Positions 1-9,152 of a DNA stretch of 64,000 nucleotides are shown here, one piece after another. A model generated the notes under the pieces. The model ran no database searches and was not told where the DNA came from. It worked only from the letters and a program-made list of their open reading frames with translations. Numbering within the stretch: the first letter of the stretch is position 1; each line of letters starts with the position of its first letter. The DNA is taken from assembly GCF_000335475.2 (NCBI RefSeq), contig NZ_ANAH02000009.1:248001-312000 (forward strand), given 5' to 3'. The DNA is from Cystobacter fuscus DSM 2262. GTDB taxonomy: Bacteria > Myxococcota > Myxococcia > Myxococcales > Myxococcaceae. The translations under genes were made by a program, and so were the position numbers.

Positions 1-91
1 GTCGTGTCAACACGGCCTGTGCCGCTCCTCCCGCCATGGCTGGAGCATTAATCGGTTGGGCGCCCTATTGAAGGGGGAGAGCCGCAGGCGG

Positions 92-592
92 TCAGTTGGG
101 ACAGGCCCCAGACGCGGGCGAGAGATACCCTGCGACGCCTTCGTAGCTGTAGCCGTAGCTACCAACAGCCCTGACCGCCTCCTGCCAGGACTGTGTGTAG
201 AAGTGGTCGCTATGGCCCCAAAGCCGGTAGAACGGACAGGTTCCCGGCTGTTGTTGTGGATAGACATAACACGCAACCCCTTCGTCCACGTACTTGTGCT
301 GGGCGATGGCGAGGTCCCTCTCCTGCCAGGATGCCGTGTAGAAGTGGTCGTTCGTGCTTCCGCCTTTGTAGAGGCGATAGAGCGGAACTGTCCCCGCTTC
401 TTGAGTGGAGTGGCATCTTCCAGCGACGCCTTCGTAGTCATAGGCGCCATTGACCGCACGGATCATTTCGTCGAAGTTGGTGGTGTAGAAATGATCCGAC
501 CCATCGCCGTTGTACACGCGATATAGGTTCATCGGTTCGGCCATGACGACGGATGCCGACAACGTCACAGCCAAAATCATTATCTTCTTCAT
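92..592 (-). CDS. Secreted DUF5648-type repeat protein
   Basis: This is a 166-residue protein with a clear signal peptide (MKKIMILAVTLSASVVMA). The mature part consists of about three copies of a repeat of roughly 40-45 residues, each with a YR-x-Y...DHFYT core and ending in a Y-x-YEGVA motif. That pattern is typical of DUF5648 domains, which are found in secreted and surface proteins. The start is placed at MKK because a signal peptide follows it directly and a G-rich stretch precedes it; the open frame extends further upstream without a signal peptide. No catalytic residues are apparent, so a structural or carbohydrate-binding role is only a guess. Confidence 0.8.
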   Translation of the reverse strand: MKKIMILAVTLSASVVMAEPMNLYRVYNGDGSDHFYTTNFDEMIRAVNGAYDYEGVAGRCHSTQEAGTVPLYRLYKGGSTNDHFYTASWQERDLAIAQHKYVDEGVACYVYPQQQPGTCPFYRLWGHSDHFYTQSWQEAVRAVGSYGYSYEGVAGYLSPASGACPN

Positions 593-924
593 GAGAAATC
601 CCCCCCACTTGAAAATACGTCGTGTCACATGTGGATGTGACGTCAAATGACGTATTGGCTTAACGCCATGGGCACCTTGGACCCGTGGGATGCCAATGGG
701 AAAGTACCTGTCCAGAGTAGTTGTGGTTTGGCGGACGGTCGCCGAATCATCCGTGCATGCTTTGACACCGTCCACGTCCTGCTGACGGTGAGCCGCACGA
801 CCGGGGCGGCGCCCCTGCTCGGCGGGCAGGGGCGCCGCCGGGTGGAAACAGGCGTGTCTTCAACGGCCAGCGCGAGGGTGGCGGCTTCCGGTAGGGTGTT
901 GGTCGTTCATCCCTCGAGGAGGTC
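593..924. other. Divergent intergenic region
   Basis: This is a 332-base region between a leftward secreted-protein gene and a rightward lipoprotein gene, so it should hold both promoters. Its left part is relatively AT-rich and its right part is GC-rich. The only strong structure is the long hairpin at 805-839. No convincing gene was seen. Confidence 0.6.
805..839. other. Perfect 14-bp inverted repeat (hairpin)
   Basis: The left arm at 805-818 (GGCGGCGCCCCTGC) is exactly complementary to the right arm at 826-839, with a 7-base loop. It lies between two divergent genes, about 90 bases before the lipoprotein start, and no T-run follows. It is therefore either a 5'-leader structure or a fossil terminator rather than the terminator of a neighbouring gene. 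Confidence 0.7.
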
Positions 925-927
925 GTG

Positions 928-1671
928 TTGAAGCGTGGGTGGCTGGTGGCGGTGCTGGGGTTGGTGGCGGGTGGAGGGTGCAAGAAGTCCTCGGTCCCCA
1001 CCGCGCCCGCGGACATGGTGCGCACCTCGCCGGACGGCATGCTCTCCCCGGACGGCGGGGGCGTCGTGAACGGGGGCGAGGTGGAGGTGGCCGGTCTGGT
1101 CAAGGCGGTCCACGAGGACGGCGGACGCCTCGTGGTCTCCTTCGCGTCGAAGCAGCCCACCCGGTCCGTCCTCTGCCAGGTGGAGGCGGGGCAGGCGGCC
1201 GCCGCCGGAAATCTGGCCGCGGGGCAGCTCGTGGCCATGCACGGCCTCGCGCGGGGCCAGTCGGGCGACAATCCCATGCTCGAGCCGTGCCGGGTCGTCT
1301 GGGCCGGGCCTCCTCCCGGGACGAGGCCCGCGGACGGCCGGGACGTCTCGCGCGCGGCCCGCTCCCTGGAGATGTGCAGGGTGCCCCTGCTCGTCGACGG
1401 GTTGCGACGTGGAGGCCGGACGTTGCCGGATGGCAAGCCCATGACCGAAGCGGCTTTTCGCCAACAGGAGCCCGCCCGGGCCGAGCGGCTCGACGCCGCC
1501 GAGAAGAAGGCCCGCGCGGAGCTGGCTTCCGTGGGACAGACCGCCCTGGCCTGCGATCATCCGCTCCTGCACGTCCTCCAGCGGTGCGAGACAGCCTCCG
1601 GGCCGGACACACCGGGGGTGGAGTGCGACGCCCCCTATGTGCGGGAGATTCTCGCCCTGCTGACTCCCTGA
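928..1671 (+). CDS. Putative lipoprotein of unknown function
   Basis: The protein is about 247 residues long. A short basic and hydrophobic leader runs into a lipobox-like GGGC, suggesting a membrane-anchored lipoprotein, although the lipobox is not canonical. I place the start at TTG 928 because GAGGAGG (916-922) is 5 bases upstream; the adjacent GTG at 925 would be too close. The middle is a beta-rich region without recognised motifs. The C-terminal half has four cysteines, which may form disulfides. The stop converges on the following leftward gene within 11 bases. I do not recognise a family. Confidence 0.7.
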   Translation: MKRGWLVAVLGLVAGGGCKKSSVPTAPADMVRTSPDGMLSPDGGGVVNGGEVEVAGLVKAVHEDGGRLVVSFASKQPTRSVLCQVEAGQAAAAGNLAAGQLVAMHGLARGQSGDNPMLEPCRVVWAGPPPGTRPADGRDVSRAARSLEMCRVPLLVDGLRRGGRTLPDGKPMTEAAFRQQEPARAERLDAAEKKARAELASVGQTALACDHPLLHVLQRCETASGPDTPGVECDAPYVREILALLTP

Positions 1672-1681
1672 GGGGAGGGGC

Positions 1682-2770
1682 TCACGCTCCCTCGAAGTGG
1701 ACCTGGGCGATGCCCATCACGTGCTCGACGGCCAGCAGGTGCCAGGCCACGTTCTGGATGAGGCCCGCCGACTCGGGCTCCACCATGGCCTCGCGCAACT
1801 GCGCGGGCGTCAGGCCGAAGGCGACGGCCGAGTCCTCGAGCACCTCGAAGGCCTTCCCGGGAGGCAGCTGCAGTTGGTCGCGCGCGGCCACGGCCTTGAG
1901 GGCCAGGGAAACGCGCAAGCGCCGCTCCACCTCCGAGCGCGTGGTGGGATCGTTCATCCACACGTCGAGCGCTTCCTGCTTCTCCGCGGGCGAGAAGTCC
2001 TTCTGCTCGAGCACCTGTCCCTCGGCCGCCTGCCAGCGGCGGCGGATCTCCTCGTCCACCAGGGACGTGGGGAGTTCCACCTCGGTGCGCGAGGCGAGCA
2101 GGTCCAACACGAGGTTCTGCGCCTCCAGCCACAGCACGTCGGACTGCTCGTCGAGCAGCTCGTTGGCGAGCGCGTCCATCACCTCCTCGTGCGTGGACCC
2201 CCGGCCCAATCGCCGCAGGAACTCGTCCGAGTCGGTGTCGGGCACCCGCACCTCGCGCGCGGCCCGGATGTCCACGAGGAAGCTCGCCGTGATGCCACGC
2301 AGCGACTCCACCGGGTAGTCGTCGGGCAGCACGATGTCGAACTTCACGCTGTCGCCCACGGCCGCGCCCTCGAGCGCCTCCGCGAAGCCGGGGAGCGTTT
2401 CCTGGGGGGCCAGCTCCATCCAGAAGCTGGTGCGGATGCTGAAGGGCAGCAGTTGGCCGTTGGCGTAGGCGAGCGTGTCGAGCTGGACGTCATCGCCCAT
2501 CGCCACCTCCTCGCCCGGCCGCCGGTCGCGGCTCTCGGCGAGCGAGCGCGCCAGCTCGTGGAAGCGGCGCAGCAGGTCCTCCTCGGAGAGCGGCGGTGGC
2601 GCGGGGACCGTGACCTCGAGGCCCTCCGTGGAGGGCGCCTTCACCTCGGGCAGCACCACCCGGGCCCCCCCCAGGTCGGGGACCTGGGGGAAATGCCGCG
2701 TGAGATGGAGCACCGGCGAGGGGGGCGACGCGGGGACCCCCGCACCGCCGTGCGTCTTCTTCTGTGCCAC
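1682..2770 (-). CDS. Trigger-factor-like peptidyl-prolyl isomerase
   Basis: This 362-residue protein resembles the middle and C-terminal parts of trigger factor. An FKBP-type segment (GDDVQLDTLAYANG through the LPGFAEALEG and PDDYP region, about residues 95-190) is followed by a helical SurA-like substrate-binding region ending in EHVMGIAQVHFEG. The N-terminal ribosome-binding domain and its GFRxGKxP loop are missing, so it probably acts as a ribosome-independent chaperone or isomerase. The start is GTG 2770, five bases after AGGAGGAG-type Shine-Dalgarno bases; the frame is open further upstream but has no such site. A single-domain FKBP annotation is the main alternative. Confidence 0.7.
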   Translation of the reverse strand: MAQKKTHGGAGVPASPPSPVLHLTRHFPQVPDLGGARVVLPEVKAPSTEGLEVTVPAPPPLSEEDLLRRFHELARSLAESRDRRPGEEVAMGDDVQLDTLAYANGQLLPFSIRTSFWMELAPQETLPGFAEALEGAAVGDSVKFDIVLPDDYPVESLRGITASFLVDIRAAREVRVPDTDSDEFLRRLGRGSTHEEVMDALANELLDEQSDVLWLEAQNLVLDLLASRTEVELPTSLVDEEIRRRWQAAEGQVLEQKDFSPAEKQEALDVWMNDPTTRSEVERRLRVSLALKAVAARDQLQLPPGKAFEVLEDSAVAFGLTPAQLREAMVEPESAGLIQNVAWHLLAVEHVMGIAQVHFEGA

Positions 2771-2876
2771 CGGAACTCCTCCTGGCAGGTAGGTGCCACG
2801 GCCATGGTCCCAGACTGGGTTGAAGCGCGTGCGTTTCACGAGGCCTACCAGAAAAGCATTCCGGTGACAGCGCGCG

Positions 2877-3896
2877 CTAGCCGAAGAGTCCGCCGACGAA
2901 GCTGGAGACCGTGGACACCGCGGCGCCCACCTGGCTGACCACGGGGATGTTGGTGGCGGCGGCCACCGAGCCGACGGCGGTGATGACGCTCGTCACCTTC
3001 TTGGTGGTGCTGGCCTTCGGATCCTTCACGGTGGAGTAGGCGCTCGCCACGTCGAGGGCGGCGATGGCGACGTTGGCGCCCGGGACGAAGCGGCCCGCGG
3101 CCTTCGCCACGGGACCGGCGGCGGCGCGAACCCCGGCCTGGACCGCGGCCTTGCCGGCGGCCTCGGCGCCTTCGCGCGCCAGCGTCCGGCCCGCCGCGCG
3201 GGTCGCCGCGCCCATGGTGTTGGCGATGGAGGTGCCGTTCTGGGCCACCTTCTTCACGGCCTCCTGCACGCCACGGCGCGCCACGCCCTCGGTGGCACCC
3301 TGGAAGGCGTGCCTGGCCGCGGTGGTGGCCGCCGCGCGCACCGCCTTGCCCGTGGCGTTGGGGGCCGCGGTGCGGAAGGCCTGGGAGGCCGCGCGGTAGG
3401 CGCCGCCGAACTTCTGCACGTCACGGGTGAGCTCCAGCCCGCCCTTGACGGTGTTGATGGCCGTCTTGGCCGCGGTGGCCACCGAGCCGATCGCCTTGTC
3501 ACGCTGCTCGGCCGAGCCGGAGCGCAGGGCATCGCGCACGTCCTTGATGGCCGTGCCGACCTGGCCGGGCAGCTTCACGGCGTTGGTCACCGTGCCCACC
3601 GCGCCGCTCAGCTTCTTGGCCACGCCCAGCTTGTTGAGCGTGTCCTTGGGGTTGGTGGCCTTCTCCGCCGCCTTGCTCCAGTTGTTCCTCACGGTCGCCT
3701 TGAAGCCATCCCGCTTCACGGCGCGCGCGTTGTCGAACACGTCCTTGGGCGTGCTGCGCAGCTTCTGGTACCCGTCGAAGGCCGACTTCGCGGTCTCCGC
3801 GGCCTTGGCCGGGTTCTTCACGAGTGCGGTCGTCTTCTGCGCCACGGTGTGGGTGGCGCGCGACACCCCCCGCTTGACTCCATCGATCAGGCTCAC
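2877..3896 (-). CDS. Alanine/lysine-rich helical protein, unknown function
   Basis: The protein has 339 residues and is dominated by Ala, Lys, Val, Thr and Arg in amphipathic helical stretches. Recurrent blocks such as [19 protein letters not shown] and [11 protein letters not shown] are seen, and the tail is hydrophobic and glycine-rich ([10 protein letters not shown]). There is no signal peptide. The start is GTG 3896, with GGGGAG five bases upstream. Composition suggests a filamentous, nucleoid-associated or phage/secretion-structure-like protein, but no family could be named. The gene stands alone between the isomerase and an hflX remnant. Confidence 0.65.
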   Translation of the reverse strand: MSLIDGVKRGVSRATHTVAQKTTALVKNPAKAAETAKSAFDGYQKLRSTPKDVFDNARAVKRDGFKATVRNNWSKAAEKATNPKDTLNKLGVAKKLSGAVGTVTNAVKLPGQVGTAIKDVRDALRSGSAEQRDKAIGSVATAAKTAINTVKGGLELTRDVQKFGGAYRAASQAFRTAAPNATGKAVRAAATTAARHAFQGATEGVARRGVQEAVKKVAQNGTSIANTMGAATRAAGRTLAREGAEAAGKAAVQAGVRAAAGPVAKAAGRFVPGANVAIAALDVASAYSTVKDPKASTTKKVTSVITAVGSVAAATNIPVVSQVGAAVSTVSSFVGGLFG

Positions 3897-4038
3897 GGCG
3901 ACTCCCCTTCAAATTCCTTGGAAAGACAGTGCTGGATTATCGGAAGCCGAGAGGAAAGGTTTCCTGAGGGGGGGTGCTCTTTCTTCCACACCGGATGACG
4001 CGGCGAGTCATTCCTGGTTGGAAGGGAGCGTGGCGGCC

Positions 4039-4228
4039 GGGCAGGGAAACACTCTGGGGTTCATCCGCGAGCTGCCTCCGACGTTGGTGAATGCCTTCCG
4101 CGCCACGCTCGAGGAACTCTCCGAGGCCGATCTGCTCCTGCACGTCGATCAGCTCGCGCACGGGAGCAGGGCTCAGGCAGCTCCTACTCCGGGTGGAGGA
4201 GCTGCTCTGGCGCGAGGGCAAGTCGCTC
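4039..4228 (+). pseudogene. hflX: Decayed hflX GTPase fragment
   Basis: Frame 1 at 4051-4146 reads [20 protein letters not shown] and then [12 protein letters not shown], which closely matches the HflX G-domain segment DTVGFIRxLP...LV.AF..TLEE...ADLLLHVVD. The match then jumps to frame 2 at 4145-4228, which reads SSRTGAGL followed by [13 protein letters not shown], like the G5 loop and helix at the end of HflX. The region between them, including the NKxD loop, and the whole N-terminal half are absent. This is therefore an internally deleted, frameshifted relic and not a functional gene. HflX is a ribosome-splitting GTPase; a full copy presumably lies elsewhere. Confidence 0.7.
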
Positions 4229-4346
4229 ACGGCCAGTGGAGTCTCCATGCAGGATGAGCCTCATCCCCATTGGGAGGCCCCCTGCTTGCTGGCCCACATC
4301 GCGGCTGTGTAGGGTCCCGTCTCCCAGTGAACAAAAGGGGGTTGGG

Positions 4347-5165
4347 ATGAAGCTCGTATCGAGCAGTGCCATTGTGACGGGAGCGGGGCAGGGAATCGGG
4401 TTGGCGATCGCCGCGCATCTCATGCGGGACGGAGCCAATGTCCTGCTCTTCGGCCGTACCCGGGAGAAGGTGGAGGCCGCCGCCGAGGGGCTCAATCGGA
4501 CGATGGAGGGACGTGCGCGGGCCGTGCCCTTCGCGGGAGACGTGGTCCGGGCCGCGGACGTGTCCCGGGCGCTCGAGACGGCCACGCGGGAGTTCGGCCT
4601 GCCGGGCATCCTGGTGAACAACGCCGGGACGGGCGCCCTCTCTCCCATCATCGACATGCCGGAAGAGGAGTTCGATCGGATCCTCGCCATCAACCTCAAG
4701 GGGCCCTTCCTCTTCACCAAGGCCCTGGGGCGGGCGCTCGTGGACGCGAAGCAGCCCGGCTCCATCGTCAACATCTCGTCGTTGAACCAGACGAACGTGA
4801 CGGATGGGCTCGCCCACTACTGCGCCTCCAAGGCGGGGCTCGCGAACTTCACGAAGGTCACGGCCTCGGAGTTGGGCCGCTACGGCATCCGGGCCAACAT
4901 CGTCGCGCCGGGGCTCATCCGCACGCCCCTGTCCGAGGGGGCCGGTCTGCAGACGGAGGCCATGACCCGGGCGTTCCTCGAGCGGACGCCGCTCGGCAAG
5001 CCGCTCGGCGAGCCGGAGGACGTGGCGAAGGTGGTGTCGTTCCTGTGCAGTGATCTCGCGTCGTGGGTCACCGGTGAGACCATCGCCGTCGACGGCGGCA
5101 ATCACGTCCGCGGCGTCCACAGCTACCTGGACACGCTGGGCATCACCAGCCCCAAGGTGGGTTGA
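4347..5165 (+). CDS. SDR-family oxidoreductase
   Basis: This is a 272-residue classical short-chain dehydrogenase/reductase. It has the Rossmann nucleotide-binding motif TGAGQGIG near the N-terminus, the NNAG motif, and the catalytic triad Ser145, Tyr158 and Lys162 (YCASK). The family oxidises or reduces small alcohols and ketones with NAD(P)H. The region after beta-3 (FGRTREK) has an Arg that would favour NADPH. Substrate cannot be predicted; many relatives are annotated as 3-oxoacyl-ACP or glucose dehydrogenases. The start is ATG 4347, preceded by an AAAGGGGGTTGGG stretch. Confidence 0.9.
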   Translation: MKLVSSSAIVTGAGQGIGLAIAAHLMRDGANVLLFGRTREKVEAAAEGLNRTMEGRARAVPFAGDVVRAADVSRALETATREFGLPGILVNNAGTGALSPIIDMPEEEFDRILAINLKGPFLFTKALGRALVDAKQPGSIVNISSLNQTNVTDGLAHYCASKAGLANFTKVTASELGRYGIRANIVAPGLIRTPLSEGAGLQTEAMTRAFLERTPLGKPLGEPEDVAKVVSFLCSDLASWVTGETIAVDGGNHVRGVHSYLDTLGITSPKVG

Positions 5166-5237
5166 GGCGCGCTCTTCCTTCCGCCCATCGGGCGGAGGGC
5201 GGAGTTCTTCGACACCTGGGTGGACCTGGAGTCTCGC

Positions 5238-6602
5238 ATGTTGCTGATTCGGACGATGTGGACAGGGGTACTGGTGGCCTCGCTGGCCACGGCCGCGGCC
5301 CGGGCGGAGGGCTCGTCCCCGGCGCCCCCGCCCGAATCCACCCAGGCGCCCGCCGAGGAGTTGACGCCCATGCCCCCTCCGCCGCGCACGGGCTGGGGGG
5401 TCCAGGGCCTGCCGCTCATCAACTACAACAGCGACGAGGGTCTGGGGTATGGCGCGCGGCTGCTGGTGGTGGACTCGGGCGACGGTTCGATCCAGCCCTA
5501 TCGCTACGCCTTCATGGCGCAGTTCTTCCAGACGACGGTGGGGGTGGCCATCCACCGCCTCTCCCTGGATGCCCCCCGCTTCCTGGACTCGCCCTGGCGG
5601 GTGGTCCTGGACGTGGCGCTGATCAACGATCGCTTCTCGCCGTACTACGGCCCGCCCGGGGACACGCGCTACGTGCCCTCCCTCAACACCTGCGATGACC
5701 GCGACGCGCTGAAGTCCGACCCCAATGTCTGTCCGGGCAACCCGGACTTCCGAGGCGCGCGCTACTACGCCTTCGATCAACGCACCTTCCCGAGCGTCAT
5801 GCTCAACGTGCGCCGCTCGCTCAACGGGCCCTGGCAGGTGGCGGCCGGCTACCGCTTCCGGCTCACCGAGCTGCGCACCCGCTACGCCGTGGATGACCTG
5901 GGCCAGGCCCGGGACTCGCTCCTGGAAGAGGACGTGCGGGCCGGACGCATCTCCGGACTGACGGTCGACCACCTGGATGGGGTGAGCATCTTCCGCACGG
6001 CCGAGGTGACGGCGAGCCTGCTGCTGGACCTGCGCGACAACGAGCCCGCGCCCGTGCGGGGCATGTTCCACGAGCTCGCGGTGCGCGGGGCCGCGGGCGT
6101 GACGGGGAGCGCCTTCAACTACTTCGGTGTCACGGCCAACCTGCGCTTCTTCCATCCGCTGGGCACGGACCGGTTGGTGGCCGCCTTGCGGCTCTTCGCG
6201 GACGTGATGGGCGGCGATGTCCCCTTTCCGCAGCTCACGTCCTTCGGCGGCGTGGAGTGGCGCGAGACCATGAGCGGCATTGGCGGCGTGAGCACCGCGC
6301 GCGGCATGCTCAAGAACCGGCTGCGCGGACAGGTGAAGGCGCTGGCCAACGGGGAGCTGCGCTGGAAGTTCCTCTCGGTGGCCCCGGGGAATCAGCACCT
6401 GGACTTCACCCTGCTGGCCTTCATGGACATGGGCCAGGCGTGGGCGGACCTGGGCTCGCTGGACGCTCGGGCCCCGCGCTACACGGGCGGCGGCGGCCTG
6501 CGCATCGCGTGGGAGGACAACTTCATCGTCCGGCTCGACTACGGCGTGAGCCCCCAGGAGGGCACCACCGGCTTCTACCTGGACTTCAACCACGTTTTCT
6601 GA
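5238..6602 (+). CDS. Outer-membrane beta-barrel protein (Omp85/D15-like)
   Basis: The protein has about 454 residues. A signal peptide ends at AAARA, followed by a Pro-rich linker and then a barrel with alternating aromatic and polar strands, ending in Phe (YLDFNHVF) as expected for BAM-inserted outer-membrane proteins. The segment NYNSDEGLGYGARL resembles the first barrel strands of bacterial surface-antigen (D15) proteins. No POTRA domains are present, so it looks like a stand-alone barrel. ATG 5238 is chosen because the signal peptide starts there; GTG 5220 is possible in the same frame. The M20 peptidase gene follows 14 bases downstream, suggesting an operon. Confidence 0.8.
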   Translation: MLLIRTMWTGVLVASLATAAARAEGSSPAPPPESTQAPAEELTPMPPPPRTGWGVQGLPLINYNSDEGLGYGARLLVVDSGDGSIQPYRYAFMAQFFQTTVGVAIHRLSLDAPRFLDSPWRVVLDVALINDRFSPYYGPPGDTRYVPSLNTCDDRDALKSDPNVCPGNPDFRGARYYAFDQRTFPSVMLNVRRSLNGPWQVAAGYRFRLTELRTRYAVDDLGQARDSLLEEDVRAGRISGLTVDHLDGVSIFRTAEVTASLLLDLRDNEPAPVRGMFHELAVRGAAGVTGSAFNYFGVTANLRFFHPLGTDRLVAALRLFADVMGGDVPFPQLTSFGGVEWRETMSGIGGVSTARGMLKNRLRGQVKALANGELRWKFLSVAPGNQHLDFTLLAFMDMGQAWADLGSLDARAPRYTGGGGLRIAWEDNFIVRLDYGVSPQEGTTGFYLDFNHVF

Positions 6603-6616
6603 AGGGGAGGGCGGTG

Positions 6617-8092
6617 ATGAGGACCCTGGCGAGGATCGGCCTTGGTGCCGGTGGCGCACTGGTGTTGTTGGCCGCGGTGATGGGCGTCCGCACGGCGAGG
6701 CTCGAGGCCCCCGTGGGGGCGGCCCTGGACGGGGGCTCGTTGGCCGGGCCCGTCGCGGTGGATGTGAACGCGGCCGCCCAGCGCCTGTCCCAGGCCATCC
6801 GCTTCCGCACCGTCAGCCACCAGGACAAGGCCGAGGATCAGCCCGCCGAGTGGGATCGGTTCCATGCCTGGCTCCAGAGCGCCTACCCCGCCGCGCACGC
6901 CGCCATGACGCGCGAGGTGATCTTCGGCCATACGCTCATCTACACCTGGAAGGGCTCGGAGCCCTCGCTGGCCCCCATCGTCCTCATGGCCCACCAGGAC
7001 GTGGTGCCAGTGACCCCCGGCACCGAGAAGGACTGGCGCCATCCGCCCTTCGACGGCGTGGTCGCCGACGGCGCGGTCTGGGGCCGCGGGGCCATCGACG
7101 ACAAGGGCTCGTTGATCTCCCTGTTCGAGGGCGCCGAGTTGCTCGCCGCCCAGGGCTTCACGCCTCGCCGTACGGTGCTCCTCGTCTCCACCCACGACGA
7201 GGAGGCACGCGGCGAGGGGGCCCCCGCGGTGGCGGACTGGATGAAGGCGCGTGGGCTCCAGGCCGAGTTCGTGCTCGACGAGGGCATGGCGGTGATCTCG
7301 GACAATCCGGTCACCGGTGACGCGGTCGCCCTGATTGGCGTCGCCGAGAAGGGTTATGGGACGTTGAAGGTCGTGGCCCGGGCACCCGGAGGCCACTCGT
7401 CCTCTCCGCCCAGGGACGCCGGTGGCGCCGTGCTGTTGTCCAGGGCCGTCGTCGCGATCGCCGAGCATCCCTTCCCCCTGGAGTTCAAGGGGCCCGGGGC
7501 GGCCCTGCTGGAGACGCTCGCGCCCACGGGGCCCTGGGCGCTGCGCATGGCCGTGGCCAACCGCTGGCTGTTCGAGCCGCTCATCCTCCAGCAGGTCGCG
7601 GCCACCCCCACGGGCGCGGGCCTGCTCCACACCACCATCGCGCCCACCATGTTGAGGGGCAGCCCCAAGGAGAACGTGCTGCCGCAGGACGCCACGGCGT
7701 GGATCAACTACCGCATCGCGCCCGGTGACACCTCGGAGACGGTCCTGGCCCACACCCGCGCCGCCGTGGGGGAGCTGCCCGTCGAGCTCTCCTGGACGAA
7801 GACCCCGGATGAGCCCACCCCCATCTCCTCCACGCGCTCGCGGGGGTGGAACGTGCTGGCCGCGCTCGCCGGGGAGATGACCCGGGCGCCCGTGTCTCCC
7901 GGGCTGGTCACCGCGGCGACCGACAGCCGTCACCTGCGGCCGGTGGCCACGGACGTCTACCGCTTCCAACCCATGACCTTCTCGCTCGCCAGCCTCCAGA
8001 TGATTCATGGGACGAACGAGCACCTGACGCTCGAGAACCTGGAGTTCGCCGTGGGCTTCTACGCGCGGTTGATCGCGACCGCGGCCCGCTGA
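6617..8092 (+). CDS. M20-family zinc metallopeptidase (carboxypeptidase S type)
   Basis: This is a 491-residue protein with an N-terminal membrane anchor or signal (about residues 5-25) and a complete M20 catalytic domain. Metal-ligand motifs are seen in order: AHQDVVPV (His/Asp), GRGAIDDKG (bridging Asp) and THDEEARGEG (catalytic Glu pair), with a late His in IHGTNEH. Length and the N-terminal anchor match the CPS1/PM20D1-like subgroup, which hydrolyses C-terminal amino acids or N-acyl amino acids. A Shine-Dalgarno GGGGAGG lies just before ATG 6617. It is likely co-transcribed with the preceding barrel protein and would act in the periplasm or at the membrane. Confidence 0.9.
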   Translation: MRTLARIGLGAGGALVLLAAVMGVRTARLEAPVGAALDGGSLAGPVAVDVNAAAQRLSQAIRFRTVSHQDKAEDQPAEWDRFHAWLQSAYPAAHAAMTREVIFGHTLIYTWKGSEPSLAPIVLMAHQDVVPVTPGTEKDWRHPPFDGVVADGAVWGRGAIDDKGSLISLFEGAELLAAQGFTPRRTVLLVSTHDEEARGEGAPAVADWMKARGLQAEFVLDEGMAVISDNPVTGDAVALIGVAEKGYGTLKVVARAPGGHSSSPPRDAGGAVLLSRAVVAIAEHPFPLEFKGPGAALLETLAPTGPWALRMAVANRWLFEPLILQQVAATPTGAGLLHTTIAPTMLRGSPKENVLPQDATAWINYRIAPGDTSETVLAHTRAAVGELPVELSWTKTPDEPTPISSTRSRGWNVLAALAGEMTRAPVSPGLVTAATDSRHLRPVATDVYRFQPMTFSLASLQMIHGTNEHLTLENLEFAVGFYARLIATAAR

Positions 8093-8105
8093 GTACTTCG
8101 CCCGT

Positions 8106-8960
8106 CTACTTCCGGGGCCATCCCAGCAGCACGGCTCCAATCACCACCAGTCCCGCACCGGCGAGCTGCCGCCGTCCCATCCGTTCGTTCTGGAGCGCGC
8201 CGAGCGCCAGCGCGAACACGATGGACGTATTGCGCAGGGTGATCACGGCCCCCGTGCCACTGCCCGTGAGCGCGACGAGCATCAGCGAGAACGACAGCGT
8301 GCACAGCACTCCCGCTGCCACGAGCAGCAAGGGCCGGGTCCTGATCTTCTGGAGCAGCGCGCCCCAGCTCGTCTCCTCCCGGCGGCGCATGAGGACGAGC
8401 AGGGGGAGGGCCACTCCGAGCGACAGGGTGAACAGGGCCGGAGGCTGCGCGCCCTCTCCCAGGGCGCGTTTGTAGCTGAGGTTGTACCCGGCGATGCATG
8501 CGGCACTCGCGAGGGACCAGAGCACACCATCCTTCTCCCTGCCTCGAGGCAGCACGAGGTTCATCCCCGCCATGCCCACGGCCACCAGGGTCGCGCCAGC
8601 CACGGAGCCCGGCGTGAGCTGCTCGTTCAACCACAGCACGGACACGGGCCACACGAGCAACACCGCCCCGCCTCGGGACACCGTGTACGCGAGTCCCAAC
8701 GGGGCACGGCTCAGGGACTTGGCGAGCGTCACCAGGTAGCCGCTCTCCAGCACGCCAGCCATGAGGCCCCACATCAAGGCTCCGGAGGTGGGAAAGGCCG
8801 CGCCCTGGAGACCGAGCGCCCAGAGCCCTCCGCACATCACGGTGATGGTGATGACGCCCACCACGGCGGACTCCGGGTCCTCGTGCCGCTTGAGGAGCGC
8901 GCTCCACGACGCATGGAAGAAGGCAGACGACAGGACCAACATCATGGCGACGGGGCTCAA
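8106..8960 (-). CDS. EamA/DMT-family transporter
   Basis: This is a 284-residue integral membrane protein with about ten predicted hydrophobic segments arranged as two EamA repeats. The C-terminal repeat has the usual pattern of small residues followed by a conserved NERM...GAGLVVIGAVLL end. The family exports metabolites or amino acids across the inner membrane. I place the start at TTG 8960 because GGAG lies five bases upstream; ATG 8945 (MMLVLSS) is an internal alternative. It converges on the M20 peptidase gene with a 13-base gap. Confidence 0.85.
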   Translation of the reverse strand: MSPVAMMLVLSSAFFHASWSALLKRHEDPESAVVGVITITVMCGGLWALGLQGAAFPTSGALMWGLMAGVLESGYLVTLAKSLSRAPLGLAYTVSRGGAVLLVWPVSVLWLNEQLTPGSVAGATLVAVGMAGMNLVLPRGREKDGVLWSLASAACIAGYNLSYKRALGEGAQPPALFTLSLGVALPLLVLMRRREETSWGALLQKIRTRPLLLVAAGVLCTLSFSLMLVALTGSGTGAVITLRNTSIVFALALGALQNERMGRRQLAGAGLVVIGAVLLGWPRK

Positions 8961-9119
8961 CGGTGCTCCAGGGGACGCGCATGGTGCGCGAAGACGGTGT
9001 CGAAGGAGTCGAGACGGGGGCCTCGGCTCGCGTTTTCTACACCAAGAAGACGCGTGGCGCAGCCTCGTGCGCTCCCACGTCCCGCGCGTCGGCATCTCCG
9101 GCGCGGGAGACTGGCAGCT

Positions 9120-9143
9120 GGCCGTCAGCGGAGACTGACGGCC
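9120..9143 (-). terminator. Hairpin after the amidase gene
   Basis: GGCCGTCAG at 9120-9128 pairs perfectly with CTGACGGCC at 9135-9143 across a 6-base loop. It lies ten bases beyond the stop of the leftward amidase gene, as expected for a terminator, but it has no T-run. Confidence 0.6.
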
Positions 9144-9152
9144 TCGCCAGGG

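Noticed and set aside
1671-1690. CTCCC/GGGAG mini-hairpin between convergent genes
   Set aside because: The stem is too short to distinguish from chance in GC-rich DNA.
4227-6659. 810-codon reverse-strand open frame
   Set aside because: It is antisense to the SDR and barrel-protein genes, which have clear motifs and signal peptides.
8761-9138. Short forward open frame ending at 9138
   Set aside because: Most of it is antisense to the EamA transporter gene; only the last part lies in intergenic DNA, and it shows no family resemblance.
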